The notes: generated by a model from the sequence alone, not told the origin. DNA of 64,000 nt from Amycolatopsis sp. WQ 127309 (GCF_023023025.1 NZ_CP095481.1:2108001-2172000); one strand, 5' to 3'; shown: positions 45,520 to 54,649, numbered from the stretch's first letter. Numbers and translations are program-made.

Positions 45520-46683
45520 TCACGCCAGCCGGGACGCCCGTGACTGCAGGTAGGCCTGCTCCGGCAGGCTCAACGTCCGCCGCGACGCCGTCAGGTACGC
45601 CTCTCGCGCCCCGACGACGTCGCCCGCCAGCTCCAGCAGGTGCGCCCGGACCGCGTCCACCCGATGGTGGGCCTCCAGATCGGCGCCGGCCAGCTCGGCC
45701 AAGCCCGCTTCCGGCCCGTGGACCTGGGCGAACGCCACGACGCGGTTGAGCGTGACCATCGGGCCCGGCGCGACCACGCGCAGCAGGTCGTAGAGGGTGA
45801 GGATCTCGGCCCAGTCGGTGTCCGCGGCCGTCGGGGCCTCGGCGTGGACGGCCGCGATCGCCGCCTGGAGCTGGTACGGGCCGACCGGCGACGTCGACAA
45901 CGCGGTCGTGATCAGCGAGACGCCCTCGGCGATGAGCTCCGCGTTCCAGCGGGACCGGTCCTGCGCCGCGAGCGGGACCAGCGCGCCGGTCGCGTCGACC
46001 CGGGCCGGACGGCGGGCTTCGGTCAGGAGCATCAAGGCCAGCAGGCCCGTGACCTCGCCGCCGGGCGGGAGCTGGCGGGTCAGGCGGATCGCCTCCGTCG
46101 TCAGCTCGACGCGGTTCAGGGCGTCACCCGAGCTGGCCGTGTGCCCCTCGGTGAAGATCAGGTACAGGACCTGCAGCACCGCGGCCAGGCGGCCGGGGTC
46201 CGGCGACGGCGTGAACCGCTCGCCGCGCAGTTTCTGCTTCGCGCGGCTGATGCGCTGGCCGATCGTCGCCTCCGGGACGAGGAACGCGCGCGCGATCTCC
46301 GCGGTCGTCAGGCCGCCGACCGCCCGGAGCGTCAGCGCGACCTGGGACGGCCGGGTCAGCGACGGGTGGCAGCACAGCAGCAGCAATGTCAGCGTGTCGT
46401 CGACGCCGGCGACCGGCTCCGGATCCGGCGGCTCCGCCAGCGCGACCGTCTCCTCGCGCCGCTGCCGCGCGGTCTCGCTGCGCCACTGCTCGATCCGGCG
46501 CCGGGACGCGGTCGTGATCAGCCACCCCTTCGGGTGATCGGGCAACCCGTCGACGGGCCACTGCAGCGACGCCGCCAGCAGCGCCTCCTGGACGGCGTCC
46601 TCGCAGGTGTCGAAGCCGCCGTACCGCCGCACGAGCGCGGCGAGGACCTGCGGCGCGAGCTCGCGGAGCAGGCCTTCGATCAC
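45520..46683 (-). CDS. ECF42-type RNA polymerase sigma factor with C-terminal extension
   Basis: 387 residues, GTG start. Sigma region 2 (about 10-75; GFDTCEDAVQEALLAASLQWP, GWLITTASRRRIEQWR) and region 4 (105-165; LRAVGGLTTAEIARAFLVPEATIGQRISRAKQKLR) are followed by a long helical, TPR-like extension (DUF6596 and C-terminal repeats, 175-387). This architecture defines ECF42, whose genes pair with YCII/DGPF proteins instead of anti-sigma factors; the extension controls activity. It is coupled to the YCII gene by a GTGA overlap. Confidence 0.93.
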   Translation of the reverse strand: MIEGLLRELAPQVLAALVRRYGGFDTCEDAVQEALLAASLQWPVDGLPDHPKGWLITTASRRRIEQWRSETARQRREETVALAEPPDPEPVAGVDDTLTLLLLCCHPSLTRPSQVALTLRAVGGLTTAEIARAFLVPEATIGQRISRAKQKLRGERFTPSPDPGRLAAVLQVLYLIFTEGHTASSGDALNRVELTTEAIRLTRQLPPGGEVTGLLALMLLTEARRPARVDATGALVPLAAQDRSRWNAELIAEGVSLITTALSTSPVGPYQLQAAIAAVHAEAPTAADTDWAEILTLYDLLRVVAPGPMVTLNRVVAFAQVHGPEAGLAELAGADLEAHHRVDAVRAHLLELAGDVVGAREAYLTASRRTLSLPEQAYLQSRASRLA

Positions 46684-47051
46684 AGCTCGGTCCCGTGCAG
46701 GCCCATCACCGGCCGCACCTCCACCACCCCGAAGGCCGCCTCCGGGATCCGCCCGGCGATCTCGAGCGCGCGCTCTTCGCTTTCGCAGTCGAGCAGGTAG
46801 AAGCCGGCGAGGAACTCCTTGGCCTCCGCGAAGGGCCCATCGGTGGTCAACGGCCCGCTGTCGCCGACGCTGACCTGCTTGGTGAGTTCGGGAAGGGCGA
46901 GCCGCTCGGAGACGAGCCGCTCCCCGGAGGCGTCGAGATCGTCGTTGAGCCGCTGGTAGTAGGCCAGCCCGGCAGCCCGCTGCTCAGCGGTCATCCCCTC
47001 CCACGCCCGGCGGGACTCGGGGTTGCCGTAGATCAGGACCACGTATTTCAC
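46680..47051 (-). CDS. YCII-related (DGPF) protein, ECF42 partner
   Basis: 123 residues, GTG at 47051 with GGAGG upstream. It begins VKYVVLIYGNPESRRAWEGMTAEQRAAG and carries DGPFAEAKEFLAGFYLLDCESEERALEIAGRIP, the DGPF signature. These small proteins accompany ECF42 sigma factors; some relatives have dehydratase or dehalogenase-like activity. It is translated in the same operon, overlapping the sigma gene start by four bases. The frame extends upstream but without conservation. Confidence 0.92.
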   Translation of the reverse strand: MKYVVLIYGNPESRRAWEGMTAEQRAAGLAYYQRLNDDLDASGERLVSERLALPELTKQVSVGDSGPLTTDGPFAEAKEFLAGFYLLDCESEERALEIAGRIPEAAFGVVEVRPVMGLHGTEL

Positions 47052-47135
47052 GAGCGCCTCCGCAGCTGTGTCGAAATCCGCCCGGCGGCGCCTACGTCCC
47101 CATCGGAAGCGCCACCGACACCCCAGGAGAATGTC

Positions 47136-47576
47136 ATGACCGAGCACGACGAGACCCGGATTCGCAAGCTGCTGGCGGTGCGCACGGACGCGATGACCAG
47201 CCGTGACGCCGAAACGCTGGCTTCGCAGTACACGCCGGACGTCATCGCGTTCACCCTCGCGCCACCCCTCGCCCACCGCGGCGCGGACGTCATCGACGTC
47301 GACGCCCGCAAAGCGTGGTTCGACGGCTTCGAGGGCCCGATCGAGTACGAGGTCCGCGACCTCGAGATCACGGTGGGCGGCGCCATCGCGTACTGCCACT
47401 CGCTGACCTGCCTCTCGACAACGCCGAAGGGCGCGCCGGCGAGCTTCGAGCTGTGGTTCCGCTCGACGATCTGCTTCCGCGAGGACATCGGGGAATGGCG
47501 GATCACGCACGTCCACGACTCGACGCCGTTCTACATGGACGCCACGATGAGCGCGGCGCTGGACCTGAAGCCCTGA
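47136..47576 (+). CDS. SnoaL/NTF2-like protein
   Basis: 146 residues, ATG at 47136 with AGGAGA upstream (an ATG 5 bases earlier is out of frame and stops at once). Cone-shaped NTF2 fold: helix RIRKLLAVRTDAMTSRDAETLASQYTPDVIAF followed by strands (YEVRDLEITVGGAIAYCHSL, WFRSTICFREDIGEWRITHVHDSTPF). Such proteins are ketosteroid-isomerase-like enzymes or binding proteins. Divergent from the YCII-ECF42 operon with 84 bases between starts, the typical target-gene position in ECF42 loci, so it is probably under that sigma factor. Confidence 0.88.
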   Translation: MTEHDETRIRKLLAVRTDAMTSRDAETLASQYTPDVIAFTLAPPLAHRGADVIDVDARKAWFDGFEGPIEYEVRDLEITVGGAIAYCHSLTCLSTTPKGAPASFELWFRSTICFREDIGEWRITHVHDSTPFYMDATMSAALDLKP

Positions 47577-47678
47577 TCCGCAGAAGCCCGCCCCCCGCCC
47601 TCCTCCTGGGGGGCGTGCCCTTGTCCAGTCTATCGGCGCCCACCGACGGGAAAGGCTGATCAGGCTTCGGTCGCCGGA

Positions 47679-47710
47679 GTTGTCCACATTGGAGCAGGCC
47701 TGTGGACAAC
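47679..47710. repeat. Inverted pair of DnaA-box-like sequences, copy 2
   Basis: GTTGTCCACA (47679-47688) and TGTGGACAAC (47701-47710), again a 10-bp inverted repeat with a 12-base spacer; the arms are identical to those of the copy at 45488 but the spacer sequence is different. The two copies bracket the ECF42 locus. Confidence 0.75.
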
Positions 47711-47924
47711 CGGTTGTGAACGGGCGATGGAGATGCGGAAGGGGCCCGCTCAGCTGGCGCAGCCAGGCCGAACGAACCGAGAAAGTCTTGGGGCAGGCCA
47801 GAGAAGCGGGCGGCCATGCCCAGCGGTGGGCAACGGCGGTTTGGGACGGTGAACGTCCCGAAACGTCCATCGGCGAGGCAATTCCGGAAGCAACCCGGCG
47901 AAACCGGAAGCGGGCCCCGAGCAA

Positions 47925-47960
47925 AAGACCGGCCGGGCAGCAATCTGCCCGGCCGGTCTT
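47925..47960 (-). terminator. Terminator of the opp operon
   Basis: A perfect 16-bp inverted repeat with a 4-base loop (arms 47925-47940 and 47945-47960). On the minus strand the right side is followed by TTTTG, so it reads as an intrinsic terminator downstream of oppF. Confidence 0.85.
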
Positions 47961-47988
47961 CGGATCACAAGGTCACCAGACTAAGAGA

Positions 47989-49101
47989 TCACAGGATCTC
48001 GGCTGAAGTGCCGATGTCCGGCGGACCCAGGTCGGGGTTCAGCGCCCCGGTCAGTTCCACCAGTTCCGGCTTCACCTCGTGCGGCTGGATGCGGCCGTCG
48101 CGGATGTCCTCCGCGTAGTGGCACGCCACCCGGTGGCCGCCGCCGATTTCGCGGAGCTGGGGGCGGTCCGTGTCGCACAAGCTCGCCTGGCGCCAGGGGC
48201 AGCGCGTGTGGAAGCGGCAGCCCGACGGCGGGTTGGCCGGTGACGGGAGGTCGCCCGCGAGCAGGATCTGCTCGCGCGTGTCCTCCACCTGCGGGTCCGG
48301 CACCGGGATCGCCGACAGCAGCGCCCGGGTGTACGGGTGCAGCGGGTCGCGGTAGAGCGAGTCCGCGTCCGTCTCCTCCACCAGCGCGCCCAGGTACATC
48401 ACGCCGATGCGGTCGGAGATGTGCCGCACCACCGCGAGGTCGTGCGCGATCACCACGTACGTCAGGCCGAGCTGGTCCTGCAGATCCTCCAGCAGGTTCA
48501 CCACCTGGGCCTGCACCGAGACGTCCAACGCGGACACCGGCTCGTCCGCGACGATCAGGTCCGGCTCCACCGCCAACGCCCGCGCGATGCCGATGCGCTG
48601 GCGCTGCCCGCCGGAGAACTCGTGCGGGTACTTCCGCAGCGACGACTCCGGGAGGCCGACGGCGGACAGCAGCTGACGCAGCCGCCGCTGGGTGGTTTCC
48701 TTGTCCTTGTCGAGGCCGTGCGCGTGCATGCCCTCGACGAGGATCGACTCGACCGACTGCCGCGGGTCCAGGCTGGACATCGGGTCCTGGAAGATCATCT
48801 GCATCCGGCGCCGGGCCTTCCGCAGATCCTCTCCCTTGAGCTTCGCGACGTCGGTGCCGTCGAACTTCACCGAACCCGACGTCGGTTCGTTGAGCCGCAG
48901 GATCGCCCGGCCCAGCGTGGACTTGCCGCAGCCGGACTCGCCCACCAGGCCGTAGGTCTCCCCGCGGCGGATGGCCAGGTCGACGCCGTCGACCGCGTAG
49001 ACGTGCCCGACCGTCCGGTCGAACACGACGCCGCTCTTGATCGGGAAGTGCACCTTGAGGTCGTTGACCTCGAGCAGCACGTCACCAGCAGGCTGGTTCA
49101 T
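47989..49101 (-). CDS. oppF: Oligopeptide ABC transporter ATP-binding protein OppF-like
   Basis: 370 residues, ATG at 49101, in ATGA overlap with oppD. ABC ATPase with Walker [11 protein letters not shown]-loop [12 protein letters not shown], signature [32 protein letters not shown] and H-loop IAHDLAVV. The C-terminal oligopeptide-transporter domain has CRFHTRCPW...C-H Cys ([21 protein letters not shown]), a probable Fe-S or zinc motif of the OppD/F type. It drives peptide import together with OppD. Confidence 0.93.
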   Translation of the reverse strand: MNQPAGDVLLEVNDLKVHFPIKSGVVFDRTVGHVYAVDGVDLAIRRGETYGLVGESGCGKSTLGRAILRLNEPTSGSVKFDGTDVAKLKGEDLRKARRRMQMIFQDPMSSLDPRQSVESILVEGMHAHGLDKDKETTQRRLRQLLSAVGLPESSLRKYPHEFSGGQRQRIGIARALAVEPDLIVADEPVSALDVSVQAQVVNLLEDLQDQLGLTYVVIAHDLAVVRHISDRIGVMYLGALVEETDADSLYRDPLHPYTRALLSAIPVPDPQVEDTREQILLAGDLPSPANPPSGCRFHTRCPWRQASLCDTDRPQLREIGGGHRVACHYAEDIRDGRIQPHEVKPELVELTGALNPDLGPPDIGTSAEIL

Positions 49102-50093
49102 CGGGCTCCTCCTCCCGCCACGACCGCCGGCCGCACGGGGTTGTGGCAGCGCAGCAGCCCGCCGTGGTCGGGCACCAGCTGCGGCGAGACCTCGCGGCAG
49201 ACCGGCAGCGCGTTGGGGCAGCGGGGCGCGAACGCGCAGCCGCCGTCCCACGGGATGTTGTCGGCCACGGATCCCTTGATGGGGACCAGTTTCTCGCCGC
49301 GGCCCGCGTCAAGGCGCGGGATCGAGGCGAGCAGGCCGTGGGTGTACGGGTGACGCGGCTCGGCGAACAGCTGGTGCCGCTTCGCCCGCTCGACGATCCG
49401 GCCGCCGTAGAGCACGTTGACCTCGTCGCACAGCCCGGCGACGACGCCGAGGTCGTGCGTGATCATGATCAGCGCGGTTCCGGTGTCCTGCACCAGTTCC
49501 CGCAGCAACGCCAGGATCTGCGCCTGGATGGTGACGTCCAGGGCTGTGGTCGGCTCGTCGGCGATGAGCAGCCGCGGCCGGCACGCCAGCGCGATCGCGA
49601 TCAGCGCGCGCTGCCGCATGCCGCCGGAAAGCTGGTGCGGGTACTCGGAAAGCCGCCGCGACGGGTCGGGGATGCCGACCTTGTCCAGCAGGTCCGTCGC
49701 TTCGACGGACGCCGCCTTGCGCGACATCCCGCGGTGCCGCTCCAGGACCTCGGTGATCTGCAGCCCGATCGGGATGACCGGGTTCAGCGAGGACAGCGGG
49801 TCCTGGAACACCATGCCGAGGTCGCGGCCGCGCCGGTCGCGCATTTCGCGGTCCGACAGCTTCAGCAGGTCGGTGCCTTCGTAGCTCACCGAACCGCTGA
49901 CCTTGTTGCCGCGCCGCGCCAGCAGCCGCATGATCGCCAGCGACGTCACGGACTTGCCGCAGCCGGATTCGCCGACCAGGCCGACGGTCTGGCCCGGCTC
50001 GACGTCGAAGCTGACGCTGTCCACCGCGGTGAACGGCCGCTCGCCACGGCGGACGAAGTCGACCGTCAGGTCACGGACTTCAAGGAGTGCCAT
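49098..50093 (-). CDS. oppD: Oligopeptide ABC transporter ATP-binding protein OppD-like
   Basis: 331 residues. Walker [17 protein letters not shown]-loop [12 protein letters not shown], signature [33 protein letters not shown] and H-loop ITHDLGVV are complete. The C-terminal [21 protein letters not shown] carries the OppD-type Cys motif. Partner of OppF; the pair form the ATPase of an importer for short peptides. Overlaps oppF by 4 bases; 6 bases lie between it and oppC. Confidence 0.93.
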   Translation of the reverse strand: MALLEVRDLTVDFVRRGERPFTAVDSVSFDVEPGQTVGLVGESGCGKSVTSLAIMRLLARRGNKVSGSVSYEGTDLLKLSDREMRDRRGRDLGMVFQDPLSSLNPVIPIGLQITEVLERHRGMSRKAASVEATDLLDKVGIPDPSRRLSEYPHQLSGGMRQRALIAIALACRPRLLIADEPTTALDVTIQAQILALLRELVQDTGTALIMITHDLGVVAGLCDEVNVLYGGRIVERAKRHQLFAEPRHPYTHGLLASIPRLDAGRGEKLVPIKGSVADNIPWDGGCAFAPRCPNALPVCREVSPQLVPDHGGLLRCHNPVRPAVVAGGGAR

Positions 50094-50099
50094 GGGTTC

Positions 50100-51029
50100 T
50101 CACCGCCTGTTCTTCGGGTCGAGGGCTTCGCGGAGGGACTCGCCGAGCAGCGTGAACCCGAGCGCCACGATGATGATCGCGATCGCCGGGTAGTACGCGA
50201 GCTCCGGACGGATGTCGAGGAACTGGCGCGAGGCCTTGCCCAGCATCAGCCCCCACTCCGCGCGCGAGGGGTCCGGGTCGCCCAGGCCGAGGAACGACAG
50301 CGCCGCGGCCTCGAGGATCGACGTGGCCAACGTGAGCGTGGCCTGCACGATGACCGGGCCGAGCGAGTTCGGAAGCATGTGCCGGAACACGATCGCCCCG
50401 CGCTTCACGCCGAGGGACGTCGCCGCCAGCACGTGGTCGGCGTCGCGCTGCACCAGCATGGAACCGCGCAGCAGCCGGGCGAAGATCGGCACGCCGACCA
50501 TCGACACGGCCAGGATGACCGTCCACTGGCTCGGGTTCGCGAACAGCGCCGCGATCGAGATGGCCAGCAGCAGCGAGGGGAACGACAGCATGACGTCGAC
50601 GAGTCGCATGAGGACGGTGTCGACCCAGCCGCCGAACGCGCCCGCGATCCCGCCGATGATGACGCCGATGAGCACGCCGATCACCGTGGCCAGCACGCCG
50701 ACGAGCAGCGTCTGCTGGGCGCCGACGATGAGCCGGGACAGGAAGTCGCGGCCGAAGTCGTCCACGCCGAGCGGGTAACCGGGCATCGAACCGGGGATGA
50801 TGCCCCGGCCCAGCTGGACCTGGTCCTGCAACGCGCGGTCCTGCGGGTCCTTGGGGGCCAGCAGCGGCGCGAAGATCGCCAGGAGCAGGAACAGGCCGGT
50901 GATGCCACCGCCGGTGAGCGCGACCGGGCTGCGCAGCATCCGGCGCAGGGCTTCACCGCCGAGGCTGCGCCCGCTCGCCGCGGCGAGCTTGTCGATCGGT
51001 TCCTTCTTCTTGTTCAGCAGAGTGTTCAT
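50100..51029 (-). CDS. oppC: Oligopeptide ABC transporter permease OppC-like
   Basis: 309 residues with six hydrophobic segments. A cytoplasmic N-terminus (LLNKKKEPIDKLAAASGRS) precedes ALTGGGITGLFLLLAIFAPLLAPKDP; the permease core has QTLLVGVLATVIGVLIGVIIGGIAGAFGGWVD and the EAA loop MSMVQRDADHVLAATSLGVKRGAIVFRHMLPNSLGPVI-like segment (here MLVQRDADHVLAATSLGVKRGAIVFRHMLPNSLGP), which contacts the ATPases. Overlaps oppB by four bases. Confidence 0.93.
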   Translation of the reverse strand: MNTLLNKKKEPIDKLAAASGRSLGGEALRRMLRSPVALTGGGITGLFLLLAIFAPLLAPKDPQDRALQDQVQLGRGIIPGSMPGYPLGVDDFGRDFLSRLIVGAQQTLLVGVLATVIGVLIGVIIGGIAGAFGGWVDTVLMRLVDVMLSFPSLLLAISIAALFANPSQWTVILAVSMVGVPIFARLLRGSMLVQRDADHVLAATSLGVKRGAIVFRHMLPNSLGPVIVQATLTLATSILEAAALSFLGLGDPDPSRAEWGLMLGKASRQFLDIRPELAYYPAIAIIIVALGFTLLGESLREALDPKNRR

Positions 51030-52027
51030 CGCACACGCACCCTCGGGTCGATGATCCCGTAAGAGACGTCGACCAGCATGTTCACCAGCACGTACACCAC
51101 CGCCCCGAACAGCAGGAGGGCCTGCAGCCGGGGGTAGTCACGCCGTTCGATCCCCTCGGCCAGCAGGAACCCGAGGCCGCGGAAGTTGAACACCCGCTCG
51201 GTCAGCACCGCGCCGCCGAGCAGGGCGCCGGTCTGGAGGCCGATCGTCGTGACCACCGGCAGCAGGCCGTTGCGCAGGACGTGCCGGGTGCGCACCACCT
51301 GCTGCGTCAGGCCCTTGGAGTTGGCCGTGCGGACGAAGTCCTCGTTGAGGACGTCCAGCACCGACGCGCGGGTGATCCGGGTGATCACCGCGAGCGGGAT
51401 GGTGGCGAGCGCGAACGCGGGCAGGACCAGGTGCTTGATCGCGTCCCAGACGGCGTCCCACTCACCGGTCATGATGCCGTCGAGGATGGCGAAGTTCGTG
51501 ATCGCGGTGGCGTCGAGACCCGCGGCCTGGCGGCCCTGCGACGGCAAGCCGAGCGGGGAGGCCAGCAGGTCCTGCATCATGTAGCCGAGGAAGAACACCG
51601 GCACCGCGACGCCGATGAGGCTGAGCACGATGACCAGGTTGTCGACCGGCCCGCCGCGGAACCGCGCGGCCAGGTAACCGGCGGGGATGCCGACGACGAT
51701 CGCGATGATCATCGCGGTGAGACCGAGCTCGATGGTCGCCGGCAGGAAGGTGACGATCTCGCCCATGACGGGCTGGGTCGACACCAGGGAGTTGCCGAAG
51801 TCGCCGGTGAACGCCCGGCCGAGGAACCCGAAGTACTGCAGGATGATCGGCTGGTCGAGCCCGAGGACGTGGTTGAGGTTGGCGATCTTCTCCGGCGTCG
51901 CCTTGTCACCCAACAGCGCGGCGGCGGGGCCGCCGGGCAGGGACCGGAGCCAGGCGAAGATCAGGATGGACAGGATGAAGAGCGTCGGAATCGCTTGTAG
52001 CAACCGACGCACGAGAAAACGGAGCAC
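51026..52027 (-). CDS. oppB: Oligopeptide ABC transporter permease OppB-like
   Basis: 333 residues. N-terminal LRFLVRRLLQAIPTLFILSILIFAWLRSLPGGP is typical of OppB/DppB; the permease core contains GDFGNSLVSTQPVMGEIVTFLPATIELGLTAMIIAIVVGIPAGYLAARFRGG and the EAA loop TRASVLDVLNEDFVRTANSKGLTQQVVRTRHVLRNGLLPV. Partner of OppC. It starts 82 bases after oppA, with a long hairpin between them. Confidence 0.93.
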   Translation of the reverse strand: MLRFLVRRLLQAIPTLFILSILIFAWLRSLPGGPAAALLGDKATPEKIANLNHVLGLDQPIILQYFGFLGRAFTGDFGNSLVSTQPVMGEIVTFLPATIELGLTAMIIAIVVGIPAGYLAARFRGGPVDNLVIVLSLIGVAVPVFFLGYMMQDLLASPLGLPSQGRQAAGLDATAITNFAILDGIMTGEWDAVWDAIKHLVLPAFALATIPLAVITRITRASVLDVLNEDFVRTANSKGLTQQVVRTRHVLRNGLLPVVTTIGLQTGALLGGAVLTERVFNFRGLGFLLAEGIERRDYPRLQALLLFGAVVYVLVNMLVDVSYGIIDPRVRVR

Positions 52028-52060
52028 GTGCAGTCCTTCGTAGCCAGCCCGGGATTAGGC

Positions 52061-52094
52061 GCAAGGGGTGGGCGCGGTAGCGCCCACCCCTTGC
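52061..52094 (-). other. Intercistronic hairpin between oppA and oppB
   Basis: A perfect 15-bp stem (52061-52075 and 52080-52094) with tetraloop GGTA on the RNA transcribed from the minus strand between oppA and oppB. There is no T tract. It probably stabilises the oppA mRNA end or partly terminates, raising the binding protein over the permeases, a common arrangement in opp/mal operons. Confidence 0.7.
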
Positions 52095-52109
52095 TTGGCC
52101 GAAATCAGA

Positions 52110-53780
52110 TCAGCTGACAGTCACGGTGTTGAAGCGCTCGTCGGTGAGCGGGCTCGCCACCAGACCCTTGACCTTCGGGCCGACCACGATCGCCGGGGTC
52201 GGGTAGGCGATCGGGATCGCCGGCAGGAAGTCCATGATCTGCTTGTTGACTTCCTGGTACGCCTTGGCGTGGGCGTCACCGGCCGCCGAAGCGTCCGCCG
52301 CGCTCAGGGCCGAGAAGAGCTGCGGGTTGTTGAACCCGAACTCCTTCTTCTCACGGCCGAAGAACGTGCCCACGAAGTTGCCGGCGTCGTTGTAGTCACC
52401 GGTCCAGCCGAGCAGGTGGAGGTCCTGCTTGCCGGCCTTCTGGACGTCGTCCTTGTAACCACCGTTCCACGGCTCGGCGTGGGTCTCGATCTTGATGCCG
52501 ATCTTCTTCAGGTCCTCGGAGATCGCCGTGAAGGTGTCCGCCGGGTTCGGCATGTACGGCCGGGTGACCTCGGTCGGGTAGTAGAACTTCAGCGTCAGAT
52601 CCGTCGCCCCGGCCTCCTGCAGCAGCTGCTTGGCCTTCTCCGGGTCGTACGGGTACTTGGTGACGTCGTCGGTGTAACCCGAGATGACCTTCGGGACGAA
52701 CTCGGTCGCGACCTCGGAACCCTCGGCCAGCTTCGACTTCACGAACTGCTCGCGGTTGACGCCGTAGGCCAGCGCCTGGCGGACCTTGACGTCCTTGAGC
52801 TTCGGGTTGTTGGCCTGGTTGATGCCCAGGTACAGCACGTTGAACGACGGGCGGATGAGAACCTGCTCACCGTCGTTGCGCAGCAGGCCGTAGTCCGCCG
52901 GGTTCGGGTAGTCGTAGCCGTTGATGTCGCCGGCCTTGAGCGCCTGCTTGCGGGCGTTCTCGTCCGGGATCACCTTGAAGATCAGCTTGTCGAGCTTCGG
53001 CGGCGTCGGGCTGCTGTCGTTCTTGACCAGCGTGATCTCGCCCTTGGCCTGGTCCCAGCTCTCGAACTTGAACGGGCCGGTGCCGACCGGGAACTTGTTC
53101 GCGTACTCGCTGTAGGTGAACGAGTCGCCGCTCTGGGTGACCGTGTCGGCGTTGTGCGCCTTGAGCGCGGTCGGGCTCTGGATGGCGAACGACGGCAGCG
53201 TGAACGCCGACGGGAACGCGCCCTTGGGCTTGTTCAGGTTCAGGACCGCGGTCGCCGGGTCCTTCGCCTCGCAGCTCTTGTAGACGGGGTCACCCGTCGC
53301 GTCGCCCTCGTTCTTGGCGAAGCCCTCGAAGACGTCGCCGTAGTAGATCATCTGGCTCTGGGCGGCGGCGCCCTTCATGTTGAACCAGCGGTCGAAGTTG
53401 AAGCAGACCGAGGCGGCGTCCATCGGGGTGCCGTCGGAGAACTTGACGCCCGACTTCAGGGTGAACGTCCAGGTCTTGCCGTCGTTGCTCGGCTCCCACT
53501 TCTCGGCGAGAGACGGCTCGAGGTCGGCGGTGCCCGGCTTGTTCTGGATCAGCGTGTCGTAGATCTGGCGGGTGATCCGGAAGGTCTCGCCCTCGTCGTT
53601 GAACGCCGGGTCGAACATCTTCGGGTTTCCGGCGGCGCCGAAGATCAGCGTGCCTCCGGTACCACCTCCAGCGCCCTCGTCACGCTTCGAATCCGCACAG
53701 GCGGACAGCGAAACCGCGAGCGCGCCGGTGAGCCCGATCAGGGCCACGCGGCGTGTTCGGGTCAGCCGCAATTGCTGCAT
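52110..53780 (-). CDS. oppA: Oligopeptide-binding lipoprotein OppA-like (SBP_bac_5)
   Basis: 556 residues, ATG at 53780 with AAGGGG upstream. Lipoprotein signal RRVALIGLTGALAVSLSACADS (lipobox LSAC; Cys about 26). The extracytoplasmic solute-binding domain of family 5 shows RITRQIYDTLIQNKPGTADLEPSLAEKWEPSNDGKTWTFTLKSGVKFSDGTPMDA, LGINQANNPKLKDVKVRQALAYGVNREQFV and GWTGDYNDAGNFVGTFFGR. It captures peptides for the OppBCDF importer. First gene of the operon. Confidence 0.94.
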   Translation of the reverse strand: MQQLRLTRTRRVALIGLTGALAVSLSACADSKRDEGAGGGTGGTLIFGAAGNPKMFDPAFNDEGETFRITRQIYDTLIQNKPGTADLEPSLAEKWEPSNDGKTWTFTLKSGVKFSDGTPMDAASVCFNFDRWFNMKGAAAQSQMIYYGDVFEGFAKNEGDATGDPVYKSCEAKDPATAVLNLNKPKGAFPSAFTLPSFAIQSPTALKAHNADTVTQSGDSFTYSEYANKFPVGTGPFKFESWDQAKGEITLVKNDSSPTPPKLDKLIFKVIPDENARKQALKAGDINGYDYPNPADYGLLRNDGEQVLIRPSFNVLYLGINQANNPKLKDVKVRQALAYGVNREQFVKSKLAEGSEVATEFVPKVISGYTDDVTKYPYDPEKAKQLLQEAGATDLTLKFYYPTEVTRPYMPNPADTFTAISEDLKKIGIKIETHAEPWNGGYKDDVQKAGKQDLHLLGWTGDYNDAGNFVGTFFGREKKEFGFNNPQLFSALSAADASAAGDAHAKAYQEVNKQIMDFLPAIPIAYPTPAIVVGPKVKGLVASPLTDERFNTVTVS

Positions 53781-54054
53781 CTGGCACCCCTTGGGAGATG
53801 TTCGGGTTTTTAAGTCACCGTCCGGTCGGTCAGGAACACCCCGGACGATCGGTGTGCTCGCCGACACTAGCGGGAACTCGGCTCGCACTTAAGCACGTGA
53901 GGTTACGATCGCGCTACGTGGGCGTCGATTTGACCGCAATGTGTCCGTAAATCACGACAGAATGTGACCATTTGTGGGCTACGAGTGCGCCGAGTGCCCG
54001 AACCCTGACTCAGATGGCGGTACCCGCGTTAGCCCAGCAGGGTTTTGCGCGAAG
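53781..54054. other. Promoter region of opp operon and 3' end of the kinase gene
   Basis: The oppA promoter must be here, in an AT-richer stretch (for example near 53935-53975, AATGTGTCCGTAAATCACGACAG). The two neighbouring genes are both leftward, so this is also the 3' region of the kinase gene. No clear palindromic operator or small gene was found. Confidence 0.4.
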
Positions 54055-54603
54055 TCACCCTTGATCGATACGGAGTGCTTCGGACACGGAGCGTGAGTGA
54101 TCCAACCCCGACGAAAGTCGGGTTCCGGCCGCATCGGGGGTGCCGTCGACGGCGAACCAGCCGCGCTCGAACCGTTGCCAGCGGCCCAGTTCCGCCCTCG
54201 ACGCCACTCCGTCGCGCGCCACGGACCGGGCCAGCCGCTCGGCCTCCGTGCCGCCGGAGATCCAGCAGAGGTGGGAAAGCAGGGGTCTTGCCGAAGCCCG
54301 GCCGCTCGAAACACCTTCCAGCACCAGGACGTCCGGCAGCATCACTCGAACGAGTTCCCCCGGCTGCGGGACTCCAGTGGACCAGCCCAGCTGCCGATAG
54401 GCGCCGTCGACGCCGGCCGCGAGGGGCTTCAGAACGCCGTCGACGAGCCGTGGCCACCACCCGACCGGGTCGTCCCAGGTCGCGAACGCGTCCGTGCTCA
54501 CGAGCTCGGTGCGGCACCCGCGGGCCCGCAGCCCGGCGACGACTTCCGAGGCCAGCGTGGACTTCCCGGCCCCCGAGGGGCCGTCGACGGCCAGCAGCCG
54601 CAC
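54055..54603 (-). CDS. Uridine-kinase-like P-loop protein (start uncertain)
   Basis: 182 residues from the GTG at 54603. VRLLAVDGPSGAGKSTLASEV carries the Walker A motif (residues 8-15) typical of uridine kinase/phosphoribulokinase-type enzymes; a Walker-B-like DVLVLEGVSSG follows, and the LSHLCWISGGTEAERLARSVARDG block is a lid-like region with the ERW... C-terminal strand FERGWFAVDG. It would phosphorylate a nucleoside or sugar with ATP. The same frame runs upstream (DALIEALLAAPARLGR) right up to the stop of the preceding gene, but without a canonical start there (see findings). Confidence 0.65.
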   Translation of the reverse strand: MRLLAVDGPSGAGKSTLASEVVAGLRARGCRTELVSTDAFATWDDPVGWWPRLVDGVLKPLAAGVDGAYRQLGWSTGVPQPGELVRVMLPDVLVLEGVSSGRASARPLLSHLCWISGGTEAERLARSVARDGVASRAELGRWQRFERGWFAVDGTPDAAGTRLSSGLDHSRSVSEALRIDQG

Positions 54604-54649
54604 CCTGCCGAGCCGCGCGGGCGCGGCCAGCAGGGCTTCGATCAGCGCG

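Larger units (their letters stand above)
47577..47988. other. 412-base intergenic region with two inverted repeats
   Basis: Between the SnoaL-like gene and the end of the opp operon. It holds a Gly/Cys-rich inverted stretch just after the stop (GCCCGCC... near 47586), the second DnaA-box pair (47679-47710), a short GGGACG/CGTCCC hairpin (47843-47859) and the opp terminator (47925-47960). No convincing gene was found; the minus-strand frames here lack start and codon support. Confidence 0.6.

Noticed and set aside
45488..47710. Replication origin
   Set aside because: Only four DnaA-box-like sites in two pairs, without an AT-rich unwinding region, dnaA, dnaN or gyr genes nearby.
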